Part shown: one piece after another, positions 34,598-44,217 of the stretch | Numbering within the stretch: position 1 is the first letter of the stretch | Layout: the number at the start of each line of letters is the position of its first letter | Assembly: GCA_037176845.1 (NCBI GenBank) | Contig: JAYKXP010000020.1 | Span: 124,001 to 188,000, forward strand | DNA length: 64,000 nucleotides | Direction: 5' to 3' | From: Paramarasmius palmivorus | Taxonomy: Eukaryota; Basidiomycota; Agaricomycetes; Agaricales; Marasmiaceae | Program-made: the position numbers and the translations under genes | Notes under the pieces: model-generated | Told to the model about the DNA's origin: nothing | What the model saw: only the letters and a program-made list of their open reading frames with translations | Database searches by the model: none

Positions 34598-34965
34598 TGT
34601 TGGAATTCTAAATATAGATGTCACTAGACAAGTCATTTTCACTTTATTCCGCCTATGCCACAGTTACTAAGAAAGCAGATATACATAGAACAGTTGCTTT
34701 AACCTGCTTGTACCACCATTTACTGACAGTTACTGACACTGACTGTGCAGTTATTTCTAGTTACTTAGTATCTATTCTCGTACCTTTAGGATTATCTTTT
34801 ATCCTCTACTCATGTATAAAAGCTAGACAGAAAACCTACATACAACATTGAAGTACACAGACTTGGTTTTACACTTCTATCTCAAGGCCTCTGGTCATCT
34901 GCTATTGTTTATTTGCGCTTACCTGCGCTATCGCTGCTAACAGAGTTCAATCTAAAACTCTGACA
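34598..34965 (+). repeat. 5' LTR of the copia element
   Basis: This is a 368-bp direct repeat of 37827-38194. It begins TGTTGGAATTCTA and ends CTCTGACA. It carries the TATA box at 34815. Confidence 0.92.
34815..34821 (+). promoter_or_regulatory. TATA box in the copia LTR
   Basis: TATAAAA sits about 150 bp before the LTR end, the expected place for the core promoter that starts the genomic transcript in U3/R. The same site is present in the 3' LTR at about 38044-38050. Confidence 0.6.
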
Positions 34966-34980
34966 GGTTATGGGCCCCGG
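34966..34980 (+). other. copia primer-binding site, initiator-Met tRNA half type
   Basis: The bases right after the 5' LTR read GGTTATGGGCCCCGG. Their complement, GGGGCCCATAACC, matches the anticodon stem-loop of eukaryotic initiator methionine tRNA (CAU anticodon followed by AACC). Drosophila copia is known to be primed by a half initiator tRNA in this way. The match was made from memory of the tRNA, not by a search. Confidence 0.6.
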
Positions 34981-35148
34981 TCTATAAACCTTAGCCGAAC
35001 CAGAGTAATACCGATTTCATATTGGTATAGTGGCGAGTTTGGGACGCCGTAATATCCCCAAGGACCAAGTACCAAGATCATATATTGATTGGCGAGCAGG
35101 GACGCTGGAATATCCCCTACCCAAAGCAAAGGACTATTGGACTAGTGT

Positions 35149-37344
35149 ATGTCCAATAGAGGTAGCCGTTATCAATCTAGAAGCGGTACCCCAGTACAAG
35201 GAACGTTCGACCCAGAACAAATATTACGAGGATCTAGGAACCCCAGCAGGAATCCTAGCAGGAAACCTACACCAGTAGGCAGTAGAACAGGCAGTCCATC
35301 GGGACAGCAACAGAGCATATCATCACATCCATCGAGGAATCCATCGCGTATACCTTCTAGGAGACAGAGTCCAGTTGGAGGATTGCACACACCACCAGCA
35401 TCTTCTGCACAGCCCACACAACTCCAAACAGATCTAATCTGTATCAATTGGCCACACCAGTTTGATATTGACAGATTAAGAGATTGCCATTTAGATCTCA
35501 ACAGACGCAAGTGGTATCTTTGCACAGAGCAACCGTGTCCAAACAGAAGGAATCGGATTAGTGCTCCTAAGGAAGCGCTACTAGTTGGAGATTTTAGGGA
35601 TTGTGACAATCACAACGAAGAAGTAGTTCGAGGAAACGTCCTACGAACAACAGTACCAGAACCACAGCCATTAGTATTCCCACCAGCGGGAACATCAGCT
35701 TCACAGGAAGAAACTGTTGAAGAAGACACAGAACTTGTTGAAGAGTTTGAGAAAGGATTAGGATTCAGTGAAGAATCTGATAAAGAAGAACAGGACCTAG
35801 AACAGGAACAAGAGCAGGATAAAGAAGACTCAGAACAGGAATCAGAAGTTGATACTGATAAACCTGTATCTGAAGAAGACAAAGGAACACCTGCCGAAGA
35901 AGAGAAGGACGATCAACCAGAATCGCCCAGCATAGGTCCCAAACCCAAACCAAGAACACCATCTCCCAAGAGACCACCACCAAAGGAAGAATCATTTGAT
36001 TCAGATGAAGAAGAAGACAACATGTCTAAAGCAGTCAAAACATTTGACAAGTGTACCCAGTTAAAGGACGATGGTTCAAATTGGGGCATGTGGGCAATGC
36101 ATGTAGAACTCGCAGCAAAGTCAATAGGGTATGGGAAATACCTGACTACTGCAGAAGAAGGAGACGCAGATGCCGATCTTATGAACGCAATTGTTGGAAA
36201 ATTGCCAGACACTATTCTTCGCAGATATCGAAATGTGGAGACATCACAAGCATTATGGACAGGATTAAAGAAGGATTACGACACAAAGAATCCTTTGACA
36301 GAAGCACACCTGGAACGCAAGCTATACAATCTATCTTGCAACGACGTTGGCAAAGTCAATGAACATATTGACGAACTCCTCAATATCCGAAATGAACTCA
36401 CATCACGAAACATCACTATTTCGGATGACCAGTTCAAGAATGCATTAATTGCATCAGTTCCCCAATCATTAAATTCAACAATCACAGCTGTCATGACCGT
36501 ATACAGTGAATCAAACAAGGATTTAACTGTTGACAAGCTGATTGCTGCTATTCGAGCTGAAGCAAATGGACAGGCAATGCGCCGAGGCAAAGTCAAGAAG
36601 GAGGAAGCAAATTATTCCCGAGATCATTCCAATAATAGAGGCCAAGGATTTAATAGCCGAGGAAGAGGCTGGAGATTTAATGATCGTCAGGGCGGAGATA
36701 GAGATCGCAAAGAGATCACATGTTTCAGATGTCAAGGAAAAGGGCATATTGCCGCAGGATGTCGTTCAAAGCCAAAGTCCAGGAAATCAGATGATGAATC
36801 TGAGGAATCAGATAGATCTGAAGAAGACAAGCCAAACAAACCATGGAGAAAGGCAAAGGAAAAGAATCACAGTGCAAATGAAAGTGCTGTGAGAGCTGTA
36901 GAAAAGGAAATATGGGAAGAAGGCACATGGTTAGCAAGGGAAATAAGGGCCGTAGAGGAATTTGTGCCATTCACTGAATGGACATATGAAGAAGAAGAAC
37001 CCACAAATCCTGCATCGACAGAGACAAACCTGGAGTCATATCCCAAGGAAAAGAAAGAAACAGCATACATGGCCGTGGAAATCGACACCACGATGGCCAC
37101 AATAGTCGATTTACAGACACCGATTGACAGCAAAGTCATCATATGCAGAGAAAATCGAATGGATTCTCAACAACGCCATCAAGAAGGCTATACAGGACAA
37201 CAAGAGAATCAACCAGAAACAGTTACACCAAGGACCATGAAATTCATGGAGGACAGACATTCAAAGAGCACCATTGTTGCCAAATATGTCACCAATTTAT
37301 CCAGCACATACTTATGGGGGAGAAATCACATCCAGAATGGCTGA
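35149..37344 (+). CDS. copia Gag polyprotein, 731 residues
   Basis: This is the structural protein of the virus-like particle. ATG 35149 reads MSNRGSRYQSRSGTPVQGTF. Residues 30-85 are Ser/Pro/Arg repeats (NPSRNPSRKP, HPSRNPSRIP). Residues 175-290 are very acidic. The UBN2-type gag domain starts KTFDKCTQLKDDGSNWGMWA and contains QALWTGLKKDYDTKNPLTEA and ERKLYNLSCNDVGKVNEHID. A basic stretch (FNSRGRGWRFNDRQGGDRD) leads to one CCHC zinc knuckle, CFRCQGKGHIAAGC. The last 170 residues have no protease DSG/DTG motif. The frame is intact, in keeping with the young LTRs. Confidence 0.88.
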   Translation: MSNRGSRYQSRSGTPVQGTFDPEQILRGSRNPSRNPSRKPTPVGSRTGSPSGQQQSISSHPSRNPSRIPSRRQSPVGGLHTPPASSAQPTQLQTDLICINWPHQFDIDRLRDCHLDLNRRKWYLCTEQPCPNRRNRISAPKEALLVGDFRDCDNHNEEVVRGNVLRTTVPEPQPLVFPPAGTSASQEETVEEDTELVEEFEKGLGFSEESDKEEQDLEQEQEQDKEDSEQESEVDTDKPVSEEDKGTPAEEEKDDQPESPSIGPKPKPRTPSPKRPPPKEESFDSDEEEDNMSKAVKTFDKCTQLKDDGSNWGMWAMHVELAAKSIGYGKYLTTAEEGDADADLMNAIVGKLPDTILRRYRNVETSQALWTGLKKDYDTKNPLTEAHLERKLYNLSCNDVGKVNEHIDELLNIRNELTSRNITISDDQFKNALIASVPQSLNSTITAVMTVYSESNKDLTVDKLIAAIRAEANGQAMRRGKVKKEEANYSRDHSNNRGQGFNSRGRGWRFNDRQGGDRDRKEITCFRCQGKGHIAAGCRSKPKSRKSDDESEESDRSEEDKPNKPWRKAKEKNHSANESAVRAVEKEIWEEGTWLAREIRAVEEFVPFTEWTYEEEEPTNPASTETNLESYPKEKKETAYMAVEIDTTMATIVDLQTPIDSKVIICRENRMDSQQRHQEGYTGQQENQPETVTPRTMKFMEDRHSKSTIVAKYVTNLSSTYLWGRNHIQNG

Positions 37345-37826
37345 TGAAAGTCATAGGACAGAAGGATGAAACAAAGGAAATTACCCCAAAGGATGGAGAA
37401 ATGGAACAGGAAAATGGAACAGATCAGACATTGGCACACAAGGAGAACAAGACAGATCCAGAAAGTCTTGAACCATTGCAGATCTCACTCGTCGAGGGGG
37501 AGCACAAAAACTCAATCAACGACATTTCAGGACAAGTCGCTGAGATGAATCTCAATGCAGGAAACAGGTCACAAAAGGAAAAACAAGTTGGATCTAAACA
37601 ACTTGTAAACGTCAATCCAACAGGAGAATATTCAGGAACAGTCAAAGAAGCGGAAGTGGAACCACCATATCATCAATACTACCACCGACAGAAGATTAAA
37701 CACCGAGATCAACAGAACACAGAACATCGCCACCAGATCACACATAGGAATCACCGAACAGAACACGCGAACAAAGAATTAGAGTCAAACCCCAGATAAT
37801 TCCATCATCCAAGGTTTGAGGGGGAG
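37345..37826 (+). other. copia 3' untranslated region with polypurine tract
   Basis: A polar, repetitive frame overlapping the end of gag (37143-37799) runs through this region, but it resembles no pol domain. The bases just before the 3' LTR, TTTGAGGGGGAG (37815-37826), form the polypurine tract that primes plus-strand synthesis. Confidence 0.65.
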
Positions 37827-38194
37827 TGTTGGAATTCTAAATATAGATGTCACTAGACAAGTCATTTTCACTTTATTCCGCCTATGCCACAGTTACTAAG
37901 AAAGCAGATATACATAGAACAGTTGCTTTAACCTGCTTGTACCACCATTTACTGACAGTTACTGACACTGACTGTGCAGTTATTTCTAGTTACTTAGTAT
38001 CTATTCTCGTACCTTTAGGATTATCTTTTATCCTCTACTCATGTATAAAAGCTAGACAAAAAACCTACATACAACATTGAAGTACACAGACTTGGTTTTA
38101 CACTTCTATCTCAAGGCCTCTGGTCATCTGCTATTGTTTATTTGCGCTTACCTGCGCTATCGCTGCTAACAGAGTTCAATCTAAAACTCTGACA
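37827..38194 (+). repeat. 3' LTR of the copia element
   Basis: This is a 368-bp direct repeat of 34598-34965, identical by eye except for one base. Confidence 0.92.
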
Positions 38195-38981
38195 ATTCGA
38201 CCATCTCCGACATGTAGGGCATCCAAGCGCAACCGCGGAGAGCTTCAAGAGTCGTGTTGATTCCAAGATGTCCAATATCGATGTGGAGATGTTTGACAAG
38301 CTCTAGGGCTTCTTTGATGCTGGTAGGTACGACAACAAACTGTGGTGGATCGTCATCGTTAACGCGAGTATCTTTGAATAATAGGTTATATTTCACCATG
38401 TATTTTCCTTCTTTGATGGTGGCACCGTTGAGCAAGTCCTGGCGATAGGACTCTAGCGTCTTGAAGACAGCTTCGCGACTATCAGGATCAAGTTCGGCTG
38501 CATGTACGTGAAGAGGCTGATAATCGGAATCTAGGACATCTTCATGTCCTGGGTGACGGGACAGAGAATCAGCGGCAACTTGGGAAGAACCTGGACGATA
38601 AATGATCTGGACGTCGAAATGGGAAATGTCGTCAAGGAAATGGGAAAGACGGCGACCGAGATGCTTTTGAGTATGAAAATACTTCAAAGATTCATGATCA
38701 GTACGTACGACGATTGGAGAACCTTCGATATATCCTCTGAATTTCTTCAGGGAGTGAACGACTGCAAGCATTTTGCATTCTTGAGCAGAGTAGCGCTGTT
38801 CCGTGGGTGTCATTCGTCGAGACTCATAGGCAATGGGTCGTAGGTCCTTTTCTTTGAAGTCAAATTGTTTTTCTGAAGGCTGATCTTCCTCCCCCTTGTT
38901 AAACGATTTGAAAGGCTTCAAAGACTGCTGTAGGACTGCGCCAATACAATCACCTGAAGCATCGGTGTCAAGAACGAAAAC
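38195..38981 (-). pseudogene. gypsy RNase H and integrase zinc-finger fragment (reverse transcriptase deleted)
   Basis: In element orientation this begins FVLDTDASGDCIGAVLQQS, the start of the Ty3 RNase H domain. It continues with DLRPIAYESRRMTPTEQRYS, FRGYIEGSPIVVRTDHESLK and AADSLSRHPGH. The integrase zinc-finger half follows (LVKHLHIDIGHLGINTTLEA), cut by the copia insertion after PYMSEMVE. Directly upstream, at about 38980, the frame jumps from the end of protease (PEPRELSGM) into RNase H. The whole reverse transcriptase domain is absent and the two parts are in different frames. Confidence 0.88.
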
Positions 38982-40972
38982 ATGCCAGAGAGTTCGCGAG
39001 GTTCTGGGACTGAGGGGTAACGAAGGGCCTGAACACGAACAGTGAGGTGGTTCTTGGGTGAGGTGATGTCAAACAAGTTGTCGGTCCAGTTAAAGATGAC
39101 GTTGTGGGTCCTTGCAAAGTGGCGGCCTATGAGGAGGTCGTATCGAAACCCAGAGTCGGGTTCAAGAATGTAGGCAAGCATCACTTCTTTGACACTTCCG
39201 ATGCTGATCTGAAATTTTGCAAACTGCCTAGTGATTGTATGACCTGCGCCAGAGACTTCCCGTGGATGAAGAAGGTTGAAGAACTCGGTGTTTGCTTTCT
39301 CTGCAACTTCTCGGCGGACATAGTTGTCAGTAGCACCTGTATCCATAATCGTCTCAACTTCAACTGAAGGAGAACGATGGTGATATGACTTACGCGAGCT
39401 GATCTTGGCCGCGTATATAGGTAACGAGGTTCCTTCTTCAAGGCTGACAGCTTGTTCCGAGAAGGTGTGAAGATGTAGTGGTGAGTCCTGATCATCTCTT
39501 GGAATAGTCCTCAGGAACTCATCGACATCTTTGTCGGTGACAGGCTTATCATCCCCAAACCTTCGGGCTACCTGTCCAAGAAGGCCGGACGATGTCGAGG
39601 AAGCATATGGGTGAGAGCGAGAGCGAGAGGAAGATGGACGGAAGGGATCTGGATCACCGATGTAAAACATAGGCTGTGAAGGATTACGACGAGTAGGTGT
39701 GTTCCTTGGCTTCGACTTAGGAGGAAGACGACAGTCTCGGCTAAAATGACCTGTTTGGTTGCAGTTGTAGCACCGTAAACCTGACTTGTCTGGGGTACAA
39801 GGAGGTCGACTGGTGTTGGCTGAAGAATTACCAGTGCGAGTACGAGCCGAAAAGTTGTCAAGGTCCATAGGAACAGGAACCGAAGCGGTGGAACTGGATG
39901 TGGACGGGAATAGTGTGGAAGATGAAGAAGGTGTGGTACGTCTGTCGTGTTTGCGATCATTGTGGTGATTAGGCTGAGAGGTACTGGGGTATTTCAATTG
40001 ATTCGGACGGCCTGTGACCTGTGACCTCACCATCCGGATTTCAAGGTTCAGATGGGGCGCTGGCGGTCTGTGACCGCCAAAATTTTTCGGATTTGGCGCC
40101 CAGAACCTGCCAAATTTGGACGAAAATTGGGCGCTTTTCGGAGGTCACATTCCGAGGCAATTTGGACAGACCCTCCGTGGCCTGTGACCGTCCGAAAAAT
40201 TTCGGAAATTTTGACCCTTGTGACCTGTGACCATCTGAATCAATCGAAATACCCCAGTACGCTTGAAGCGTTCGTAGGCTCGGGCGGCATCGTAGACTTC
40301 GTTCATAGTCTTTGGTGTACTCTGGTTGATGTTGAACGAAGCATCCGGTGGAAGGGATTGAATGAAGAGATATTTATGCTCGCTGAACGTCATCTCGGAA
40401 GAGGGAAGCTGGATTTTGATGCGCTGGAAACGGGGTATGTATTCCGTCATGTTGCCTCGATACTTGCATTGGTGGAGTGAGCGACGTAGATCGTCGATGC
40501 GAGTAGGCACATCAAAATGAGCCTTGAGCTCAGTAGTGAGTTCGTCCCAAGTGAGCAGACGGTCTCCTCGTTCCTGCTTCTTAGCAAGGTACCAGGTCTG
40601 GGCACCTTCACGAAGTAATCCGCTGACGGCGGCGCCCCAATTGTCCTTGGGAACTTGAGAAGCAAGGAGTTGGTCTTGGACAATGGAGATCCAAGCCTGG
40701 ACGTTCTCGTTGAAGGTACCGCGGAACTGAGGTAGATCAACGCGAAGAGATGAGCCAGTAGGAAGAGTAAGAGTGATATTAGAGACTGCGTCGCGGAATG
40801 CAGAGCTGAGGCGTTCGGCGGAGATGTTCTCCTGCTGAACATGAGCAATCTCAGCTTCACTGCAAGCAACTCTATGAGCAATCTCAGCAAGGATGGGGTG
40901 GAGAACTGCGTAGGTTTCGGGAGAGATAACAGCGGCAAGCCGTTCAAATGGATCGGGAGGCGGGTTAGACAT
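38982..40972 (-). pseudogene. gypsy gag and protease, split by a MITE
   Basis: ATG 40972 reads MSNPPPDPFERLAAVISPET. The capsid part contains LRVDLPQFRGTFNENVQAWI, LLREGAQTWYLAKKQERGDR and KAHFDVPTRIDDLRRSLHQC. At codon KRT it is interrupted by the MITE (39984-40257). It resumes TSQPNHHNDRKHDRRTTPSS, the zinc knuckle CYNCNQTGHFSRDC and the aspartic protease VETIMDTGATDNYV. Without the MITE and its duplicated TA the frame would be continuous, which shows that the MITE came after the gypsy insertion. Confidence 0.85.
39984..40257. mobile_element. 274-bp MITE, Tc1/mariner-like (TA target)
   Basis: The ends form imperfect inverted repeats of about 26 bases starting CTGGGGTATTTC, flanked by TA (39982-39983 and 40258-40259). 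It has no coding capacity. The inside is full of short repeats of CTGTGACC and GGTCACAGG in both directions. A TA duplication and CT-starting inverted repeats are usual for Stowaway-like Tc1/mariner MITEs. Confidence 0.85.
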
Positions 40973-41141
40973 GTTCAGTGTCTGTGTATGGTCGTTCAGG
41001 AAAGAATTCAGATCCTGGAGGTGAGAGTTGACTAGAAGATCTGTTGGCTAAGTTCTCTACGAGGGAGAAGGCCTGAGTAAGTTACAATACTGTCCGGAAG
41101 AGCTCGATACTCACTCAGAGATCAACGTTCAACCCCAAGCG

Positions 41142-41163
41142 TTTCAGTTTTCGAAAACTGAAA
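41142..41163. repeat. perfect 22-bp palindrome next to the gypsy 5' LTR
   Basis: The arms are TTTCAGTTTTC and its exact complement, with no spacer, directly abutting the LTR at 41164. This is where the primer-binding site is expected. No TGG-type tRNA match is seen there. Confidence 0.8.
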
Positions 41164-41551
41164 TGTCGTCCGTATATCTCACGGGCCTGAGTCCGGTCAG
41201 ACGAGATTACAGGCGGAGAATTCTGAATTACAACTGTACTCTACGACACTTTATGTACTCGATATCTCTGTAGCTACGGTACCGTCAAATATTTAGAGTA
41301 TTAAGCTAGAGACAAAAGATTAAGGTGTATTTGATTTCGAAATCTCTTGGAAGAGATACGAATCAAGTCAAGGGGAATCTAAAGGAATCACGAACGTCCT
41401 AAGCGACGTCGGGACGAAGGAAAGGAGTCAAAAGTACGCCCTAAAAGATAAATGTCTCAGAGGAACAAGGAGTCGGGCGCTCGCCGAGCGCTCGTCTTGA
41501 TAAGGGAGTCACCGGGAGGTTTCCGGGTGACGTGAATAGGATTATACAACA
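41164..41551 (-). repeat. 5' LTR of the gypsy element
   Basis: This is a 388-bp repeat of 32978-33365. Its inner end reads TGTCGT instead of the TGTTGT found at the outer end of the other LTR, a transition that spoils the perfect 6-base terminal inverted repeat. Confidence 0.9.
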
Positions 41552-42649
41552 CCTGGCCTCGACATCGGTCACCCGCGTCCTTTTCAATTTGTCCCACTTC
41601 GCTGGCGATGCCCACACTCTCTCATACTCCATGTTAGTATCCCTCTGTGCGGACCTTTTCACACAGCGGTATCTCATGAGTTTTTGTGCAAAAGAGAGTG
41701 TGTAGGAAAGAGGTTGTCCGATTTGTTCAATTGTATTTGGTTGCACGAAAATCGCAGAAAAGTATGACAACCTAGTCTTCGTGAGATTTTTGACAAGCCT
41801 ATTTAGCATTGTACACATGTATGAAATCGACACAGTATACTGACCTGTCTCAAAAACAAATCCAGAAACATCAAAGAAACCTGAACTAGTCACGGTACAT
41901 TATCTGCGGGGTTACGCCAGTCATTTCGTACCTAATCAATACGCGATGGGATCCAGATCAATGTGCATTTCTGATGTTATGTTTTTTGGTTAGACAGATG
42001 CAGAAAATCAAATTATAACGCACAAGCTCAGTGTTTGGGCCCAACCACGTAAGAAATTGACTGCAAAATACTATACATGCATCATAACTTCCATTTATCA
42101 GGCAGTCAACACTTGTAGTACACCTGTGTGGCCTACAAATAAATCAGTTAGACGGATTAGATACCACATATGTATCGCCAAATTCAGGCTATTCCATAGC
42201 ACATGAGGCTGCCGTGAGGATTCTAAGTCGATTTCGTAGATATGATCTCTGAAGCATTTGATTAATGTAGCATACATATATTTCTCAAGGAATAACATAA
42301 GGAATAACATACTAGCTTGGTGTGGGTCGACGAGAACCGCCGACAGGAACGAGTTCGCAGGAAGGGAGGTTGCACGTGATGTGGCTACAGTAAAGACTAA
42401 GGACTCGGTAGTCTCCCCTAGGTAGTAGGCAGACTCAATCGCTCGCAGGCTCATAAGGACTCGGAGGAGACCAAAGTGATGCAGTGAATCAGTGTCAGCA
42501 GCAAAACTCAGCAAGCATGGAGACAAAGGAACTCAAGAGACGGATTCAGAGTTACTGTATCATGTTGATGAGCTCAATTCGAGGGAAAACTAATGGTACA
42601 TTTACAGAAAAATCAGAACCCTAGGCTAGAGTAGGACAGAAAATGTATA
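41552..42649 (-). other. unassigned DNA, possible minus-strand exons
   Basis: The minus strand is open for about 340 bases next to the LTR (41552-41893; YERVWASPAKWDKLKRTRVT). A second stretch at 42100-42520 reads MSLRAIESAYYLGETTESLV and SLPANSFLSAVLVDPHQ. A GTATGT...TGTAG intron would then give HTGVLQVLTA and a stop near 42098. No family is recognised and no start codon is convincing. This may be a gene partly lost at the gypsy insertion. Confidence 0.3.
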
Positions 42650-42931
42650 GTATCACGGATAGAGCAACCCATCATCGGAAGGGACAGGTTCATGGGCCAT
42701 AGGAACTTTGCTCTGAACAATAATCCCTACTTCGTTGTTGATAAGAGATACAATGAAAGCTTTGTTTCCAACACCAAATACTATAGCGTACACTCTCCCA
42801 TCCCCTTTACTCAACGCCAATGCTAACGATGCCAGACCCAATCAAGCACAGCGGACATAATCTCACCAGAGGCCGTTGCGGAGACCAAACCAGCAAAAGT
42901 TTGTGCCGCTTTTAAATTAATTAATTATTGC
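42650..42931 (-). pseudogene. 3' part of an unrecognised gene
   Basis: After an intron (GTGAGA...GTTAG at about 42838-42874), the minus strand reads FAGLVSATASALALSKGDGR, VYAIVFGVGNKAFIVSLINN and EVGIIVQSKVP, ending DDGLLYP with TGA at about 42650. The composition is protein-like, with beta-strand alternation. No exon with a start codon was found upstream, where the DNA is AT-rich (42915-42935). It may be a truncated gene. Confidence 0.35.
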
Positions 42932-43852
42932 AATTTATCCTGCTAAGTTTGCGTGAGAAACATAAACCGTGCGAAAGAACAATCAACCTGCTTCCCGAAA
43001 AGGAAGAAAGACCCCAACAAAGAACGAATTCTCCATTTCATTCCGAACTCGTAACCACTATCTCCGAGGTTGCAGTAGTATTGAAAGCAAATTGAAAGCA
43101 CCTTGAATGATATGTGGAAATTGGAATATACTTATGTCGGGTAGCAGTTGGGACAAAGACTGACTAGTCGCCTCTTATTTCGATAGCCGAAAACATAGAG
43201 GCACGTTCACGGAAGCGGAAAACAAGAGCCTGAGTGAATATGTCATGCTGTCATCCGAAAAAGGGTCGGGGATTCCCGACCATTCCACTACGTCACGCAC
43301 CTTTGGCTATCTTATAAGCTGTCAAGGCCTTGGAAGCCCTGCGACATCTTAAAGATGGCCGCATTGAATTTCAAGGCCTTCTTTTAAGATTGCTACATGG
43401 ACTCCTCGACTCATAGGGACGAACCTATCGGCGTCAAGTAAGAGCCATACAGTCCAACTCCAAACCACCAAGACCGTGACCTTCCAAGTCGAGACTACCG
43501 ACTCCCTCGGCCTTTCCCAACATCAAGAACTTGAAGTGAAAGCCTCATATCTCGGATCTCTTTGCAATGCAGAGAGGGCTTCAAGCTTCAAGTAAGATGC
43601 ATATGAACACGGAGAACAAAGTGCAGAGAATGATTTGGAACAATGTGCCGTATAATACAAGTGAATTTTGAATTGGCCCTTTCGCCTGGGCCTTCGACTT
43701 TCTCCGACTCCCTTATCTTTGCTCGAGGATAGAAGACTACTTCTGCAATGTGCACCATGGTCTAACAGAAAACTCCCATCTGTATCTCTGCAGAAAACTA
43801 ATCAGATGAAAGACGAAAGATACAGCAACGAGGATACTCATACCTTGTACTA
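42932..43852. other. intergenic, nothing recognised
   Basis: An AT-rich start is followed by sequence with short direct repeats of GTCAAGGCCTTGGA type (43320-43345). Short frames only. Confidence 0.4.
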
Positions 43853-44110
43853 GTGGAAGGTCGAACTCCTACAACGTCCCGACGCGTATATAGCGTCAAA
43901 CCCAAACGAACGAGCAAGTTCCGTCGTTGACGGATCGAAGTAACGTTCCTTCGAGGGCTGCAATCGTTGCGCCCAACACTCACGAATCAGTGGACTAAAG
44001 CCCGTGATCGTTTGCAGCTTAGTACGCTCATGCTGACAGATTGGGAAACAGATCGTAGTCTTGCCCGTCCAAGGATATCGAAGGTACAGAATTTGAGTTA
44101 TTGCAACACT
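43853..44110 (-). pseudogene. remnant of an unknown protein (QTITGF domain), copy 1
   Basis: The minus strand reads YLRYPWTGKTTICFPICQHE, RTKLQTITGFSPLIRECWAQ and RLQPSKERYFDPSTTELARS. The middle is clearly homologous at DNA and protein level to 47215-47330 on the plus strand (VQTITGFRTPIRRRWVQRS). A shorter piece also matches about 26535-26575. No start, splice sites or family are apparent. All three scraps lie next to GNAT copies and probably travelled with them. Confidence 0.5.
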
Positions 44111-44217
44111 TCTCTGGTGACGAGCAGGCTTGGGGCAAAAATCAAAACTGTGACGACCGAGCAAGCGATTAAGTACAACTCGTCAAAATTTGAGATGACA
44201 GTCCTCGTACCTCATAA

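Larger units (their letters stand above)
34598..38194 (+). mobile_element. gag-only Ty1/copia LTR retrotransposon inserted in the gypsy integrase
   Basis: This 3597-bp element has two 368-bp LTRs (TGTTGG...CTGACA), a primer-binding site, one long gag frame and a polypurine tract. No protease active site, integrase, reverse transcriptase or RNase H is encoded. The LTRs appear to differ at a single base (AGACAG versus AGACAA near 34832 and 38061), so insertion was recent. Flanks are ATTCA (34593-34597) and ATTCG (38195-38199), a 5-bp target duplication with one change. It must be moved by proteins from another copia element. Confidence 0.9.
32978..41551 (-). mobile_element. Ty3/gypsy LTR retrotransposon, defective, with two nested insertions
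   Basis: The element is read on the minus strand: 5' LTR 41164-41551, gag and protease 40972-38982, RNase H and integrase from 38981 down to 33541, and 3' LTR 32978-33365. It ends TGTTGT...ACAACA (one end TGTCGT). A polypurine tract (core GTGGGGGAA) lies next to the 3' LTR. Removing the copia insert (34598-38194) and the MITE (39984-40257) leaves about 4.7 kb, short for the family because the reverse transcriptase is missing. The 388-bp LTRs differ at about seven positions. The flanking bases TGAAA and CCTGG do not form a target duplication. No chromodomain is seen after the integrase. Confidence 0.9.
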
